9,862 bases of DNA, from contig JAUWTY010000025.1 of assembly GCA_030614485.1 (NCBI GenBank), positions 1 to 9,862 on the forward strand, given 5' to 3'. This document shows, piece by piece, positions 1-6,564 of this stretch. The notes below the pieces were generated by a model. It did no database searches. It saw only the letters and a list, made by a program, of their open reading frames with translations, and was not told the origin of the DNA. This DNA comes from Methanosarcinales archaeon. Its GTDB lineage: Archaea; Halobacteriota; Methanosarcinia; Methanosarcinales; Methanocomedenaceae. Every line of letters starts with the position of its first letter. Positions within the stretch are counted from its first letter, which is position 1. Position numbers and translations under genes: made by a program.

Positions 1-32
1 GAATTTACCAAAATCTAATAGCCCAACCTTGT

Positions 33-959
33 TTATAGCGTGGACTTGAAATACTCCACAGTCCTCTCCAACCCATCTCCCAACCCAACCTCTGGCTCCC
101 ACCCCAGCACTTCCTTCGCCCTACTGATATCCGGCCTCCGAACCTTAGGATCATCCACAGGCAGCTTTTCAAAAACAATCTTCGAATCACTTCCAATAAT
201 CTCAATAACCTCCTCAGCAAACTCCAGCACGCTCATCTCATCAGGATTCCCGATATTCACAGGCTCCACAAAATCAGACATCATCAGCTTATAAATCCCA
301 TCAATCAAATCCGAAACATAACAGAACGACCGCGTCTGCCCCCCATCCCCGTAAACAGTAATATCCTCACCCTTCAACGCCTGGTTAATAAAATTCGGCA
401 CAACCCGCCCATCACCCGCACGCATGCGCGGCCCGTATGTATTAAAGATGCGCACAATACGCGTATCAACCTCATGTGCCCGATGGTAAGCCATCGTAAT
501 CGCCTCAGCATACCGCTTAGCCTCATCATACACACCCCTTGGACCAATCGGGTTCACATTCCCCCAGTATGTCTCAGGCTGCGGATTTACCAGCGGGTCC
601 CCATAAACCTCCGAAGTCGATGCAAGCAAAAAGCGTGCATCCTGTTCCTTTGCCAGCCCCAGCAGATTGTAAGTGCCCAGGGCACCGACCTTCAATGTCT
701 GGATGGGCAGGTCAAGGTAGTCTATGGGGGATGCCGGGCTTGCGAGATGGAATATGTAATCGATCTTGTCCCCAAAATATATCGGTTTTGTGATATCATG
801 CTTAAGGTACGTGAATTTATCCGAATTTATATGCTCGGTATTTCGTGTATTGCCCGTTACCAGGTTATCTATACATATAACCTCATGTCCATTTTCGAGA
901 AGCAGATCACAAAGGTGTGAACCTAAGAATCCTGCGCCGCCTGTTACTATAGTTTTCAT
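33..959 (-). CDS. UDP-glucuronate decarboxylase (UDP-xylose synthase), extended SDR family
   Basis: This 308-residue protein is an extended short-chain dehydrogenase/reductase that should oxidise and decarboxylate UDP-glucuronate to UDP-xylose, using bound NAD, in the cytoplasm. The N-terminal Rossmann motif TGGAGFLG lies at residues 6-13, with the acidic D31 ending the second strand. [11 protein letters not shown] (71-81), TSEVYGDP (115-122, with the Glu typical of the decarboxylases), YDEAK (144-148, the catalytic Tyr/Lys pair) and the late VRRPDIS (273-279) together favour UDP-glucuronate decarboxylase over a 4-epimerase or dTDP-glucose 4,6-dehydratase. Length is normal for a soluble form without a membrane anchor. 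The ATG has a weak purine-rich AGGATGAC just upstream. It is transcribed divergently from tsr3. Codon choice changes sharply about 120-135 codons in (see findings). A role in surface glycan or protein glycosylation is inferred; no glycosyltransferase is visible nearby. Confidence 0.9.
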   Translation of the reverse strand: MKTIVTGGAGFLGSHLCDLLLENGHEVICIDNLVTGNTRNTEHINSDKFTYLKHDITKPIYFGDKIDYIFHLASPASPIDYLDLPIQTLKVGALGTYNLLGLAKEQDARFLLASTSEVYGDPLVNPQPETYWGNVNPIGPRGVYDEAKRYAEAITMAYHRAHEVDTRIVRIFNTYGPRMRAGDGRVVPNFINQALKGEDITVYGDGGQTRSFCYVSDLIDGIYKLMMSDFVEPVNIGNPDEMSVLEFAEEVIEIIGSDSKIVFEKLPVDDPKVRRPDISRAKEVLGWEPEVGLGDGLERTVEYFKSTL

Positions 960-997
960 GTCATCCTATCCACTAACGCCTTGATCATTCACGCAGC

Positions 998-1035
998 AAT
1001 AATTGGATCTCCCCCACATTGAGTGGGTAATTATT
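998..1035. promoter_or_regulatory. Divergent intergenic region with imperfect dyad
   Basis: The 102 bp between the two divergent starts contains AATAATT (998-1004) matched by its reverse complement AATTATT (1029-1035), and inside it CCCAC (1013-1017) facing GTGGG (1023-1027) across a five-base loop. The two dyads are not concentric, so as a hairpin it needs a bulge of about seven bases on the left arm. It could be an operator between the promoters. No family of regulator is suggested by the sequence, and AT-rich dyads of this length also arise by chance. Confidence 0.3.
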
Positions 1036-1045
1036 AATCTTTTCA

Positions 1046-1056
1046 TTTTATATAAA
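1046..1056 (+). promoter_or_regulatory. TATA-like element upstream of tsr3
   Basis: TTTTATATAAA resembles an archaeal box A. It ends only five bases before the annotated tsr3 ATG, whereas an archaeal TATA box normally sits about 25 bases before the transcription start. Either the real box is the AT-rich TAATTATTAAT around 1028-1038, giving a leaderless mRNA, or translation begins further in. Confidence 0.35.
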
Positions 1057-1061
1057 GATTC

Positions 1062-1580
1062 ATGAATGACAAGATAGCTCTTATCCCCCTTCATATGTAT
1101 CATGCAAACCAGTGTGACCCAAAGAAATGCACTGGCAAAAAGCTTGCAAAATTTCATATGGCACACCTGCACCGGCAGGCCAGCAAATTACCAAGAGGCG
1201 CAATATTTCTAAATCCAATGGCACAACAGGCCCTCTCGCCAGCAGATAACTATAGCAAGGGGATTATTGTACTGGATTGTTCATGGGAAGAAGTAGAACG
1301 GGTTTTCCCTACATTGCAAAAACTCAGGCTTGAGCACAGGGCACTGCCGTATCTGTTAGCTGCAAACCCGGTGAACTACGGAAAACCTTTTAAAATGGGT
1401 ACGGTGGAAGCCTTTGCTGCGGCATTGTATATCTTTGGGCATAAAGGTCAGGCCGAAGAGATATTGAACAAGTTCAAATGGGGTCACACATTCCTGGAAC
1501 TGAACTATGAACCACTTGAAGCATATTCAAAAGCCCGGGACAGTCGTGAAGTGGTCAATATCCAGCATGAATTCATGTAA
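1062..1580 (+). CDS. tsr3: Tsr3-type 16S rRNA aminocarboxypropyltransferase (DUF367)
   Basis: This 172-residue protein matches the Tsr3 family, which transfers the 3-amino-3-carboxypropyl group of S-adenosylmethionine to N1-methylpseudouridine in the helix 31 loop of small-subunit rRNA, a late step in ribosome maturation. Visible family motifs are [10 protein letters not shown] (19-28), IVLDCSW (69-75), [12 protein letters not shown] (98-109, the SAM-binding region) and [17 protein letters not shown] (139-155). Length is typical of the archaeal form. The ATG at 1062 keeps the complete first beta-strand ([10 protein letters not shown]) leading into the conserved QCDP. An in-frame TAA lies at 1053-1055, so it cannot start further upstream, and starting at Met12 (1095) would cut that strand. 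No clear Shine-Dalgarno site precedes it, which fits a leaderless mRNA. It converges on the RAD55-like gene with 54 bp between stop codons. Confidence 0.92.
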   Translation: MNDKIALIPLHMYHANQCDPKKCTGKKLAKFHMAHLHRQASKLPRGAIFLNPMAQQALSPADNYSKGIIVLDCSWEEVERVFPTLQKLRLEHRALPYLLAANPVNYGKPFKMGTVEAFAAALYIFGHKGQAEEILNKFKWGHTFLELNYEPLEAYSKARDSREVVNIQHEFM

Positions 1581-1634
1581 TTGAAACATTATGTAAACAT
1601 GCCATATGCAAACCATTTGGAAAACATATCGATC

Positions 1635-2399
1635 TCAAAGTACCCGTGTGGTGGTCTCAAGTTCGAGACCTTTGGATGTGATTTCGAAACTAATGGACCG
1701 GTTAGGCACAATAAGTCCTCGCATTTTCCTAATGACCAGCCCCCGCTCAATCTGGGAACCACGTTCTTTTACATAAAACTCAATTACACCATCTGCCATG
1801 TATTTCAGGGTATTTATGGTAATGTCATCATGCAAACCTGCCCCCACCAGCACAAGATGGATGCCGCCGGTAAGTTTACCGATAGATGACATAAGTTCAA
1901 TAACCTCAATAACTGAATTAATATCATAAGTCCTGAGAAAATATGATATGGAATCCAGGACACCCCTATATTTGGGACCATGGTCTTGGGTGATGGTGTT
2001 CTTTAACTGGCCAATGGGGTCAGTTCTCTGTTTAAGGAACTCTTTAGGAGACATTTTACGTTGCAATTCTGCAGGGAGAATACTGATAAACCTGGGTGTA
2101 TAGGCATCTATGAATTCAGCATTTCCACTTTGCTCATATTTTTCAATGTCCCAGTTGAATTGTTTCATATCACCCCTTATCTCGGAAATAGAGTGGTCAG
2201 AGGCAAAATAAAAGGCATTCTCATCCTTTAAAAGCCCGCCGTACATGAACTGTTTTGTGAATATCTCGGCTCCAGCTCCGGATTCGGCAATCAGGAGAAG
2301 TGTAGTGCCTGGTGGGATACCACCTCCCATCTGTACATCCAAACCTAACACTCCAGTTGTCATCAGTGCTTTTTCCGGGCTTTCGAATGCAAAATCCAT
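1635..2399 (-). CDS. RAD55/KaiC-like RecA-fold protein with degenerate Walker A
   Basis: The 254 residues follow the single-domain KaiC-like/RAD55 plan found in many euryarchaeal paralogues. TTGVLGLDVQMGGGIPPGTTLLLI (residues 14-37) matches the usual TG...GLD...GGGIP..G lead-in, and RGVLDSISYFL (145-155) is a good Walker B strand with D149. The P-loop position reads AESGAGAE (38-45), where the family consensus is G-x4-G-K-T/S. The Lys and the Thr/Ser are replaced by Ala44 and Glu45, so normal ATP binding is unlikely. Such proteins are assigned to signal transduction, or to regulation by pairing with active homologues; the function here is unknown. An ATG with upstream AAGG and a good TATA-like element supports the start. 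The gene lies 72 bp downstream of the site-2 protease on the same strand and may share its transcript as well as having its own promoter. Confidence 0.75.
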   Translation of the reverse strand: MDFAFESPEKALMTTGVLGLDVQMGGGIPPGTTLLLIAESGAGAEIFTKQFMYGGLLKDENAFYFASDHSISEIRGDMKQFNWDIEKYEQSGNAEFIDAYTPRFISILPAELQRKMSPKEFLKQRTDPIGQLKNTITQDHGPKYRGVLDSISYFLRTYDINSVIEVIELMSSIGKLTGGIHLVLVGAGLHDDITINTLKYMADGVIEFYVKERGSQIERGLVIRKMRGLIVPNRSISFEITSKGLELETTTRVL

Positions 2400-2420
2400 T
2401 TGTAAAAACCTTACTAATTT

Positions 2421-2433
2421 TTAATAAATATAT
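2421..2433 (-). promoter_or_regulatory. TATA-like box for the RAD55-like gene
   Basis: Read on the minus strand, the element is ATATATTTATTAA, centred about 28 bp upstream of the ATG at 2399. This spacing would give a transcript starting at or within a few bases of the start codon. An AAGG sequence nine to twelve bases before the ATG could act as a ribosome site if transcription starts further upstream in the protease gene. Confidence 0.4.
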
Positions 2434-2471
2434 CGATGCAATGCTATAATAACTTTTTTGGATTTGTGTAT

Positions 2472-4178
2472 CTAAAACCCATGAACAAGAAACGGTGCGA
2501 CAATCATGAATATCAGCGATGCCAGCATGAGGATTGCAAATGCGGTGGCAATTTTCCCTGCCAATTCACCCATCTGTTCCCCTTTACTGAATACACGTGC
2601 AAGTATTGAATGGACTGTATCCCTGAACACGTGCCCGCCATCCAGTGGTAACATGGGCAGGCAGTTGAACAATCCCACATAGAAGTTCAGCCAACCAATC
2701 CAGAGCAATGAGTTAGCCAGCCAGAACACGCCTACACCCAGGGGTGCAGCCAGACCAATGGGTTCATAGAACATAGAAAGTGTCCCACTGAATCCCTGGA
2801 AACTCCCTACAAAGGGATTGGGAAATGGAAGTACTAAGATAATTACCCAACCTGCCACACCCCCCATCATCTTCGGAATCATCTGCAGGAAATGTAATAG
2901 TTCCTTGGCCGGATATTCTCCCACAGACAAGCCAGTAGACCTTGAAATAACTAAAGTTGAAAACTCACTGATACCAATAAAGCCTTTGTCTCCACCGGAT
3001 GGGTCTCCTGTCAGGTTGATGGTATAATTGACCTTTACATTTTCATTGAGGATACCCAAAGTAATCTCTTGTCCTTTTGTGGTATTTGCCATATAATCAA
3101 AAAAGCCCTGTGTATTGTTTATTGAGATATTGTCGATACTGGTTATCAACATACCTCCCACGAGCCCTGCATTTTCCGCAGGCATTCCCTGGACAATATT
3201 TTCGAATCTTGCCCCGCTGATAATGCCGTTTATTTCAGGATCAGGTGTCAATACCACCTCCTGTAATTGTCCATCCCTTTTTGTACTCAATCTTAGAGAT
3301 TCATTGGAGGGAAGGGAATCAACATATGTGTAAAATGCTGAGGCATTGTCTATCTTTTCACCATTGACATGGGTTATGAGTGTAAGGTCTGTCAATCCCA
3401 TCTCATCAGCAGGTGATCCCGGCACCACATCCGTTATTATAACATTGGTCACAGCACCGATGTTTCCTATCACAATAAAGAACAGTACGAAAGCTACAAG
3501 GGCGGTCACGAAATTGGCCATTACCCCTGCTGAGAGTATCCGCACCCTCTGCCTGCGGCCAGCCGGCTTTATATCGGGTTGTTTTTCAGTTTCTTCATCG
3601 TCACTTTCATCATCAGTTTTACCGAACAGTTGTCTTTCATCAGGTTCAGCGAACCCGCCAATAGGAATAAGGACCATTATAATCCCCATTGATTTGACCT
3701 TTACATCTTCCACCTTGCACAAAATGGCATGAGAAAATTCGTGCACTATCAGTGTAACAATTAGTCCGATAAGACCCCATACCAGAGGTATGAACTCGTT
3801 TATACCAGGTAGCAGGAAAATGTTCCTGAGTTGATGAAGTTCACTGGGAGGGGGCATTGTTTCCTGCTGCAGTGAAAATAACATTGCAATGTCGGAAAAT
3901 ATGATAAGGGTAAACATCAGGAACATGCCCAATAGCATTAAAGGAATTCCCACATCAGCAAATACACGCCAGAAACCTTTTATTCTTGCAACACGGTCCA
4001 GGAACAGCTGTCCTTTTGTAGTGCGTATCATCAACAAAGGACCATGATTGGTGATATTGTATCGCTCAAGTATACCATATTGCTTCAATATAAGCACGGT
4101 CTGCCAGTATATGGCAATTATCAGCAGGATTTTCCAGTATGACTCAATAAAAGTTATTATAAAATTTGGTTCGCTCAA
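2472..4178 (-). CDS. Site-2 protease family (M50) intramembrane metalloprotease with two PDZ domains
   Basis: This 568-residue polytopic protein carries the M50 zinc motif HEFSH (146-150) inside a membrane helix and the second catalytic motif NCLPMLPLDGG (505-515, with D513 as third zinc ligand). It should cleave transmembrane segments of clients such as membrane-held regulators. Hydrophobic segments lie near 13-31, 76-97, 132-152, 163-177, 218-238, 437-452, 480-503 and 543-563. Between the two catalytic motifs sit two PDZ-like domains, with GSPADEMGL (254-262) and GMPAENAGL (331-339) as their ligand-loop cores. An acidic loop DDESDDEETEKQ (189-200) is unusual. The start is TTG: the upstream in-frame codons run to a TAG with no ATG or GTG, GGAG lies ten bases ahead, and the next in-frame Met is residue 50, after the first helix. 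Its natural substrate is not evident; the RAD55-like gene follows. Confidence 0.9.
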   Translation of the reverse strand: MSEPNFIITFIESYWKILLIIAIYWQTVLILKQYGILERYNITNHGPLLMIRTTKGQLFLDRVARIKGFWRVFADVGIPLMLLGMFLMFTLIIFSDIAMLFSLQQETMPPPSELHQLRNIFLLPGINEFIPLVWGLIGLIVTLIVHEFSHAILCKVEDVKVKSMGIIMVLIPIGGFAEPDERQLFGKTDDESDDEETEKQPDIKPAGRRQRVRILSAGVMANFVTALVAFVLFFIVIGNIGAVTNVIITDVVPGSPADEMGLTDLTLITHVNGEKIDNASAFYTYVDSLPSNESLRLSTKRDGQLQEVVLTPDPEINGIISGARFENIVQGMPAENAGLVGGMLITSIDNISINNTQGFFDYMANTTKGQEITLGILNENVKVNYTINLTGDPSGGDKGFIGISEFSTLVISRSTGLSVGEYPAKELLHFLQMIPKMMGGVAGWVIILVLPFPNPFVGSFQGFSGTLSMFYEPIGLAAPLGVGVFWLANSLLWIGWLNFYVGLFNCLPMLPLDGGHVFRDTVHSILARVFSKGEQMGELAGKIATAFAILMLASLIFMIVAPFLVHGF

Positions 4179-4188
4179 TGATATGGGT

Positions 4189-4192
4189 CTCC
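4189..4192 (-). promoter_or_regulatory. Ribosome binding site fixing the protease TTG start
   Basis: GGAG on the minus strand lies ten bases before TTG at 4178-4176. The reading frame between an upstream in-frame TAG and this TTG has no ATG or GTG, so this site decides the start. Confidence 0.6.
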
Positions 4193-4220
4193 ATATACTG
4201 GGTTTTTTCTAATATCAGGT

Positions 4221-4250
4221 ACTATAATGTATCACAAGATTTTTAAACTT
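4221..4250. promoter_or_regulatory. Divergent promoters for the protease and cutA
   Basis: The 96-bp gap holds two TATA-like elements. On the minus strand ACATTATAGT (4230-4221) is placed to start transcription near 4199, giving the protease a leader of about 20 bases that includes its GGAG. On the plus strand TTTTTAAACTT (4240-4250) lies about 25-30 bp before the cutA ATG at 4275, implying a very short leader or none, in keeping with the absence of a ribosome site there. Confidence 0.4.
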
Positions 4251-4274
4251 ATTCATATACTGTAACATATAATC

Positions 4275-4604
4275 ATGTTCTCTATAGTATATGTAACCAC
4301 AGGCAGCATGGAAGAGGCACGGCAGATTGCAAAGACTCTTGTCGAGATGAAACTTGCCGCTTGTGTCAACCTCTTACCTATAGTGTCAATATACCGGTGG
4401 GGCGGTATCCAGGAAGATAATGAAGTGGCCATGGTCATTAAAACTACATATGAGCAAATAGGGAATATTGAGAAGACCGTAAAGGAGATGCACAGTTATA
4501 CCGTGCCTTGCATAATATCATTTAGCATTGATGGAGGTTCAATTGAATATCTGGATTGGATAGATGATAATGTAATGCCTGTGGGCACTTTCAGGAAGAA
4601 CTGA
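4275..4604 (+). CDS. cutA: CutA-like divalent-cation tolerance protein
   Basis: The 109-residue protein is a full-length CutA1 homologue. The family forms very stable cytoplasmic trimers with a ferredoxin-like fold related to PII proteins; genetics in bacteria links it to copper tolerance, but its molecular role is unsettled. Family marks are VTTGSMEEARQIAKTL (7-22), KLAACVNLLPIVSIYRWGG (26-44) and the C-terminal HSYTVPCI (73-80). In most homologues the last reads H-P-Y-x-V-P-E-I, so the usual Glu is Cys79 here and the Pro is Ser74. No Shine-Dalgarno site is seen before the ATG, fitting a leaderless or short-leader mRNA. The gene converges on the VWA gene with 54 bp between them. Confidence 0.92.
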   Translation: MFSIVYVTTGSMEEARQIAKTLVEMKLAACVNLLPIVSIYRWGGIQEDNEVAMVIKTTYEQIGNIEKTVKEMHSYTVPCIISFSIDGGSIEYLDWIDDNVMPVGTFRKN

Positions 4605-4626
4605 TAAACTGATATTTAATGCAGGA

Positions 4627-4654
4627 TTTACCTTTATTCTTATTCTTTACTTTG
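4627..4654 (+). terminator. T-rich termination signal after cutA
   Basis: The cutA stop codon is followed within about 25 bases by a pyrimidine stretch with runs of three T separated by single A or C bases, with no hairpin. Euryarchaeal RNA polymerase terminates on such T-tracts, so it plausibly ends the cutA transcript before it runs into the convergent VWA gene. Confidence 0.35.
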
Positions 4655-4658
4655 TACA

Positions 4659-5636
4659 TCATATCTCGAACATTGGCATGTTTTTTTGTGGTCCTATCAT
4701 CATTTCCCTGAAATTATTCATGAGGCCCATGGGAAGCGATGATTCACTGTCGATCTCAGATACTGCCACGCCTAGTTGGCGCATCTTGTTAGCTAAACTC
4801 CTGGGGCTGAAACCTCCAACCCGTTCATCTCCCAATTTATCGTTAGTGAAAAAGGGGATATACGTGGCCTTGACGCCTTGCCTTAACATCCTGTTCAGAT
4901 AGTATAGTACGTTCACCTGTACTTCTATATCGTCTATCACGATGTTAGTGCCTGTAAAGGGCAGCCCGCCGCCCAATATGAACAATATCCTATCCCCGGG
5001 GCGCGCTTCCCACTCCAGTTGCAGCAGTTTTGCCAGTCCAAGGTCAAGCCTGGAGAGACCGCCCCCCTTCATCTTAAGTAGCTCCCTGGGCGGCAGTTGC
5101 CACTGGTTAAACGGCCCCTGGGCATCATCATCAAAGGTAATGATATCTATCTCGTCCACATCCCTTCCCAGGCTTTCCAGTATTGAAACGGCAGCTATCT
5201 TGGCAAGAATATGCGGAGCCTTTTCAGGTTTCACCACTTGACCCAGTTTATCACCTTGCCAATCAGAGGTCATCTGGAATGAATTGTCAATAAGGATGGC
5301 CAGGCTGGTCCGCTGCTTATCCTTAACATGCGCTCTGGTGATAATAGAATCAAGGCGGCGCCCGTGCGTGCATACCTCTTGGATGGTACGGTCAATACTA
5401 ATGGTACCTTTACCATCGTATGGCAGGTACGCTGTCCGCCCAATCGATGGGGGGACATAAAAATTAATCCTCAGATAACTGTTGCCGATTGAACCGCATT
5501 CTCGTATCAGGGCATTGTAGGTAAGGTCATGTGGGTGGTCTATGTAAGACACACAACGCAATGCCAGGTCACCCTCGATAAGCGGTTCATAGTCATCTTT
5601 ATGCTTATCTTTTTTATCTTTACGCTTCCTGAACAT
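4659..5636 (-). CDS. VWA-domain protein with incomplete MIDAS, partner of MoxR
   Basis: The 325-residue protein starts with a strongly basic tract (MFRKRKDKKDKHK), then an N-terminal region without recognised motif, and a von Willebrand A fold from about residue 110 to 300. The first MIDAS strand is SLAILIDNSFQM (111-122), so the usual DxSxS is DxSxQ. The Thr-loop equivalent GGGLSRLDLGLAKLL (191-205) offers Ser195, and the strand DRILFILGGGLPF (215-227) has Gly where the third metal ligand Asp is usual. It therefore looks like a VWA domain with weak or lost metal binding. There is no signal peptide or membrane segment, so it is cytoplasmic. It lies six bases behind the MoxR gene, the pairing seen in RavA-ViaA, NorQ-NorD and CbbQ-CbbO, where the VWA protein adapts the AAA+ ring to its client. 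The client here is unknown. Confidence 0.8.
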   Translation of the reverse strand: MFRKRKDKKDKHKDDYEPLIEGDLALRCVSYIDHPHDLTYNALIRECGSIGNSYLRINFYVPPSIGRTAYLPYDGKGTISIDRTIQEVCTHGRRLDSIITRAHVKDKQRTSLAILIDNSFQMTSDWQGDKLGQVVKPEKAPHILAKIAAVSILESLGRDVDEIDIITFDDDAQGPFNQWQLPPRELLKMKGGGLSRLDLGLAKLLQLEWEARPGDRILFILGGGLPFTGTNIVIDDIEVQVNVLYYLNRMLRQGVKATYIPFFTNDKLGDERVGGFSPRSLANKMRQLGVAVSEIDSESSLPMGLMNNFREMMIGPQKNMPMFEI

Positions 5637-5642
5637 TTTCTA

Positions 5643-6518
5643 TCACAGTTTATTTCCGATGCTCAATGCAATTTCCTGAACCAACTTTATGGAATACTGG
5701 TCAGTTTCGTCGGCTATGATAATTCCCTGATGAAGTGCAGCGTCTGTAAATGTCTGTTTGACGTCAGAACCCTGTTTAATAGATAAATCACAATAACGTG
5801 ACATCTTGATAACACCATCAGTGGACAATCCCTGCGGAAGGCTGCGGTCTTTTTTCCATGCTTCCCTGGTCTCCTCTGCAAATTCCAGTATCGCCTCCAG
5901 TATCTCATCAGGGAGTAAAGGAGTGATTTTCTGTATGACGTTCCTTTCTGTTGCACGACTGGCATATCCCACATAAATAGGCATGAAACGCCTCTTGAGG
6001 GCAGCACTGAGTTTGAATGTACCTTCATCCCCGAAATTTGCTGTTGCCAGGATGATCCAGTTATTGGTCTTCTTCAGGACCGTTTCCTGGAATTCGAGAG
6101 GTAGGGAACCGGTTGAAAGCAACATGAACAGACCGGAATATGCTGAACTGGGTGCCCGGGTGAACTCATCTATCAGGAGATTGCGCCCGGACTTTAATGC
6201 CCTGGTTACAGCCCCTTCTTTGTAAGTGAATTTCTCAGCCAGTTCGGGATTTCCTGACATTGCCAGTGGATGGAATCCTCCAATCATGTGATATTCGGTC
6301 ATTCCTTCAGATGCTTCGACCTTCAGGTAACTATCTTCCCCACCTCCCATCATTGCAAGGATATGTTCGCCAATTGTGGTTTTGCCATTGCCCGGAGGAC
6401 CGTAGAACATGATAGGATATCCCAGTTCGATATACCTGAGTGCTCTTAGGATAGATTCATCCTGTCCTTTGATTTCACAACTTTCAAGAATCCGCAGATA
6501 ATCTTCTGTGGTTAACAT
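5643..6518 (-). CDS. MoxR-family AAA+ ATPase
   Basis: This 291-residue cytoplasmic ATPase has an intact AAA+ core: Walker A GPPGNGKTT (40-48), Walker B NLLIDEF (113-119), sensor 1 in IILATANF (155-162, N161) and a likely arginine finger in ALKRRF (173-178). The MoxR-type insertion before Walker B includes EGMTEYHMIGGFHP (71-84), and a C-terminal lid follows from about residue 200. MoxR ATPases assemble hexamers that remodel proteins or help insert metal cofactors, generally with a VWA partner. That partner is encoded six bases downstream; the eight-helix membrane protein is encoded 46 bases upstream, suggesting one operon. The ATG is supported by AAGGAG eight bases ahead. No residue needed for ATP hydrolysis appears to be missing. 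Confidence 0.92.
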   Translation of the reverse strand: MLTTEDYLRILESCEIKGQDESILRALRYIELGYPIMFYGPPGNGKTTIGEHILAMMGGGEDSYLKVEASEGMTEYHMIGGFHPLAMSGNPELAEKFTYKEGAVTRALKSGRNLLIDEFTRAPSSAYSGLFMLLSTGSLPLEFQETVLKKTNNWIILATANFGDEGTFKLSAALKRRFMPIYVGYASRATERNVIQKITPLLPDEILEAILEFAEETREAWKKDRSLPQGLSTDGVIKMSRYCDLSIKQGSDVKQTFTDAALHQGIIIADETDQYSIKLVQEIALSIGNKL

Positions 6519-6526
6519 ATGCCTAT

Positions 6527-6532
6527 CTCCTT
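6527..6532 (-). promoter_or_regulatory. Strong Shine-Dalgarno site of the MoxR gene
   Basis: AAGGAG on the minus strand lies eight bases before the MoxR ATG, inside the 46-bp gap behind the membrane-protein gene. No TATA element is obvious in this gap, which supports translation from a shared transcript. Confidence 0.6.
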
Positions 6533-6564
6533 ACTATGTGTGTGCTCAAAACAAGGGTTGTAAT

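Noticed and set aside
1566..1577. Perfect 12-bp palindrome CATGAATTCATG at the end of tsr3
   Set aside because: It lies wholly within the last codons of the reading frame and encodes the ordinary C-terminus; nothing else around it suggests a site.
1581..1634. Terminator between convergent tsr3 and RAD55-like genes
   Set aside because: I see no hairpin and no T-run of useful length in either direction in these 54 bases.
3346..3732. Open frame opposite the site-2 protease gene
   Set aside because: It overlaps the protease throughout, is low-complexity Ser/Ile/Pro-rich, and lacks upstream signals.
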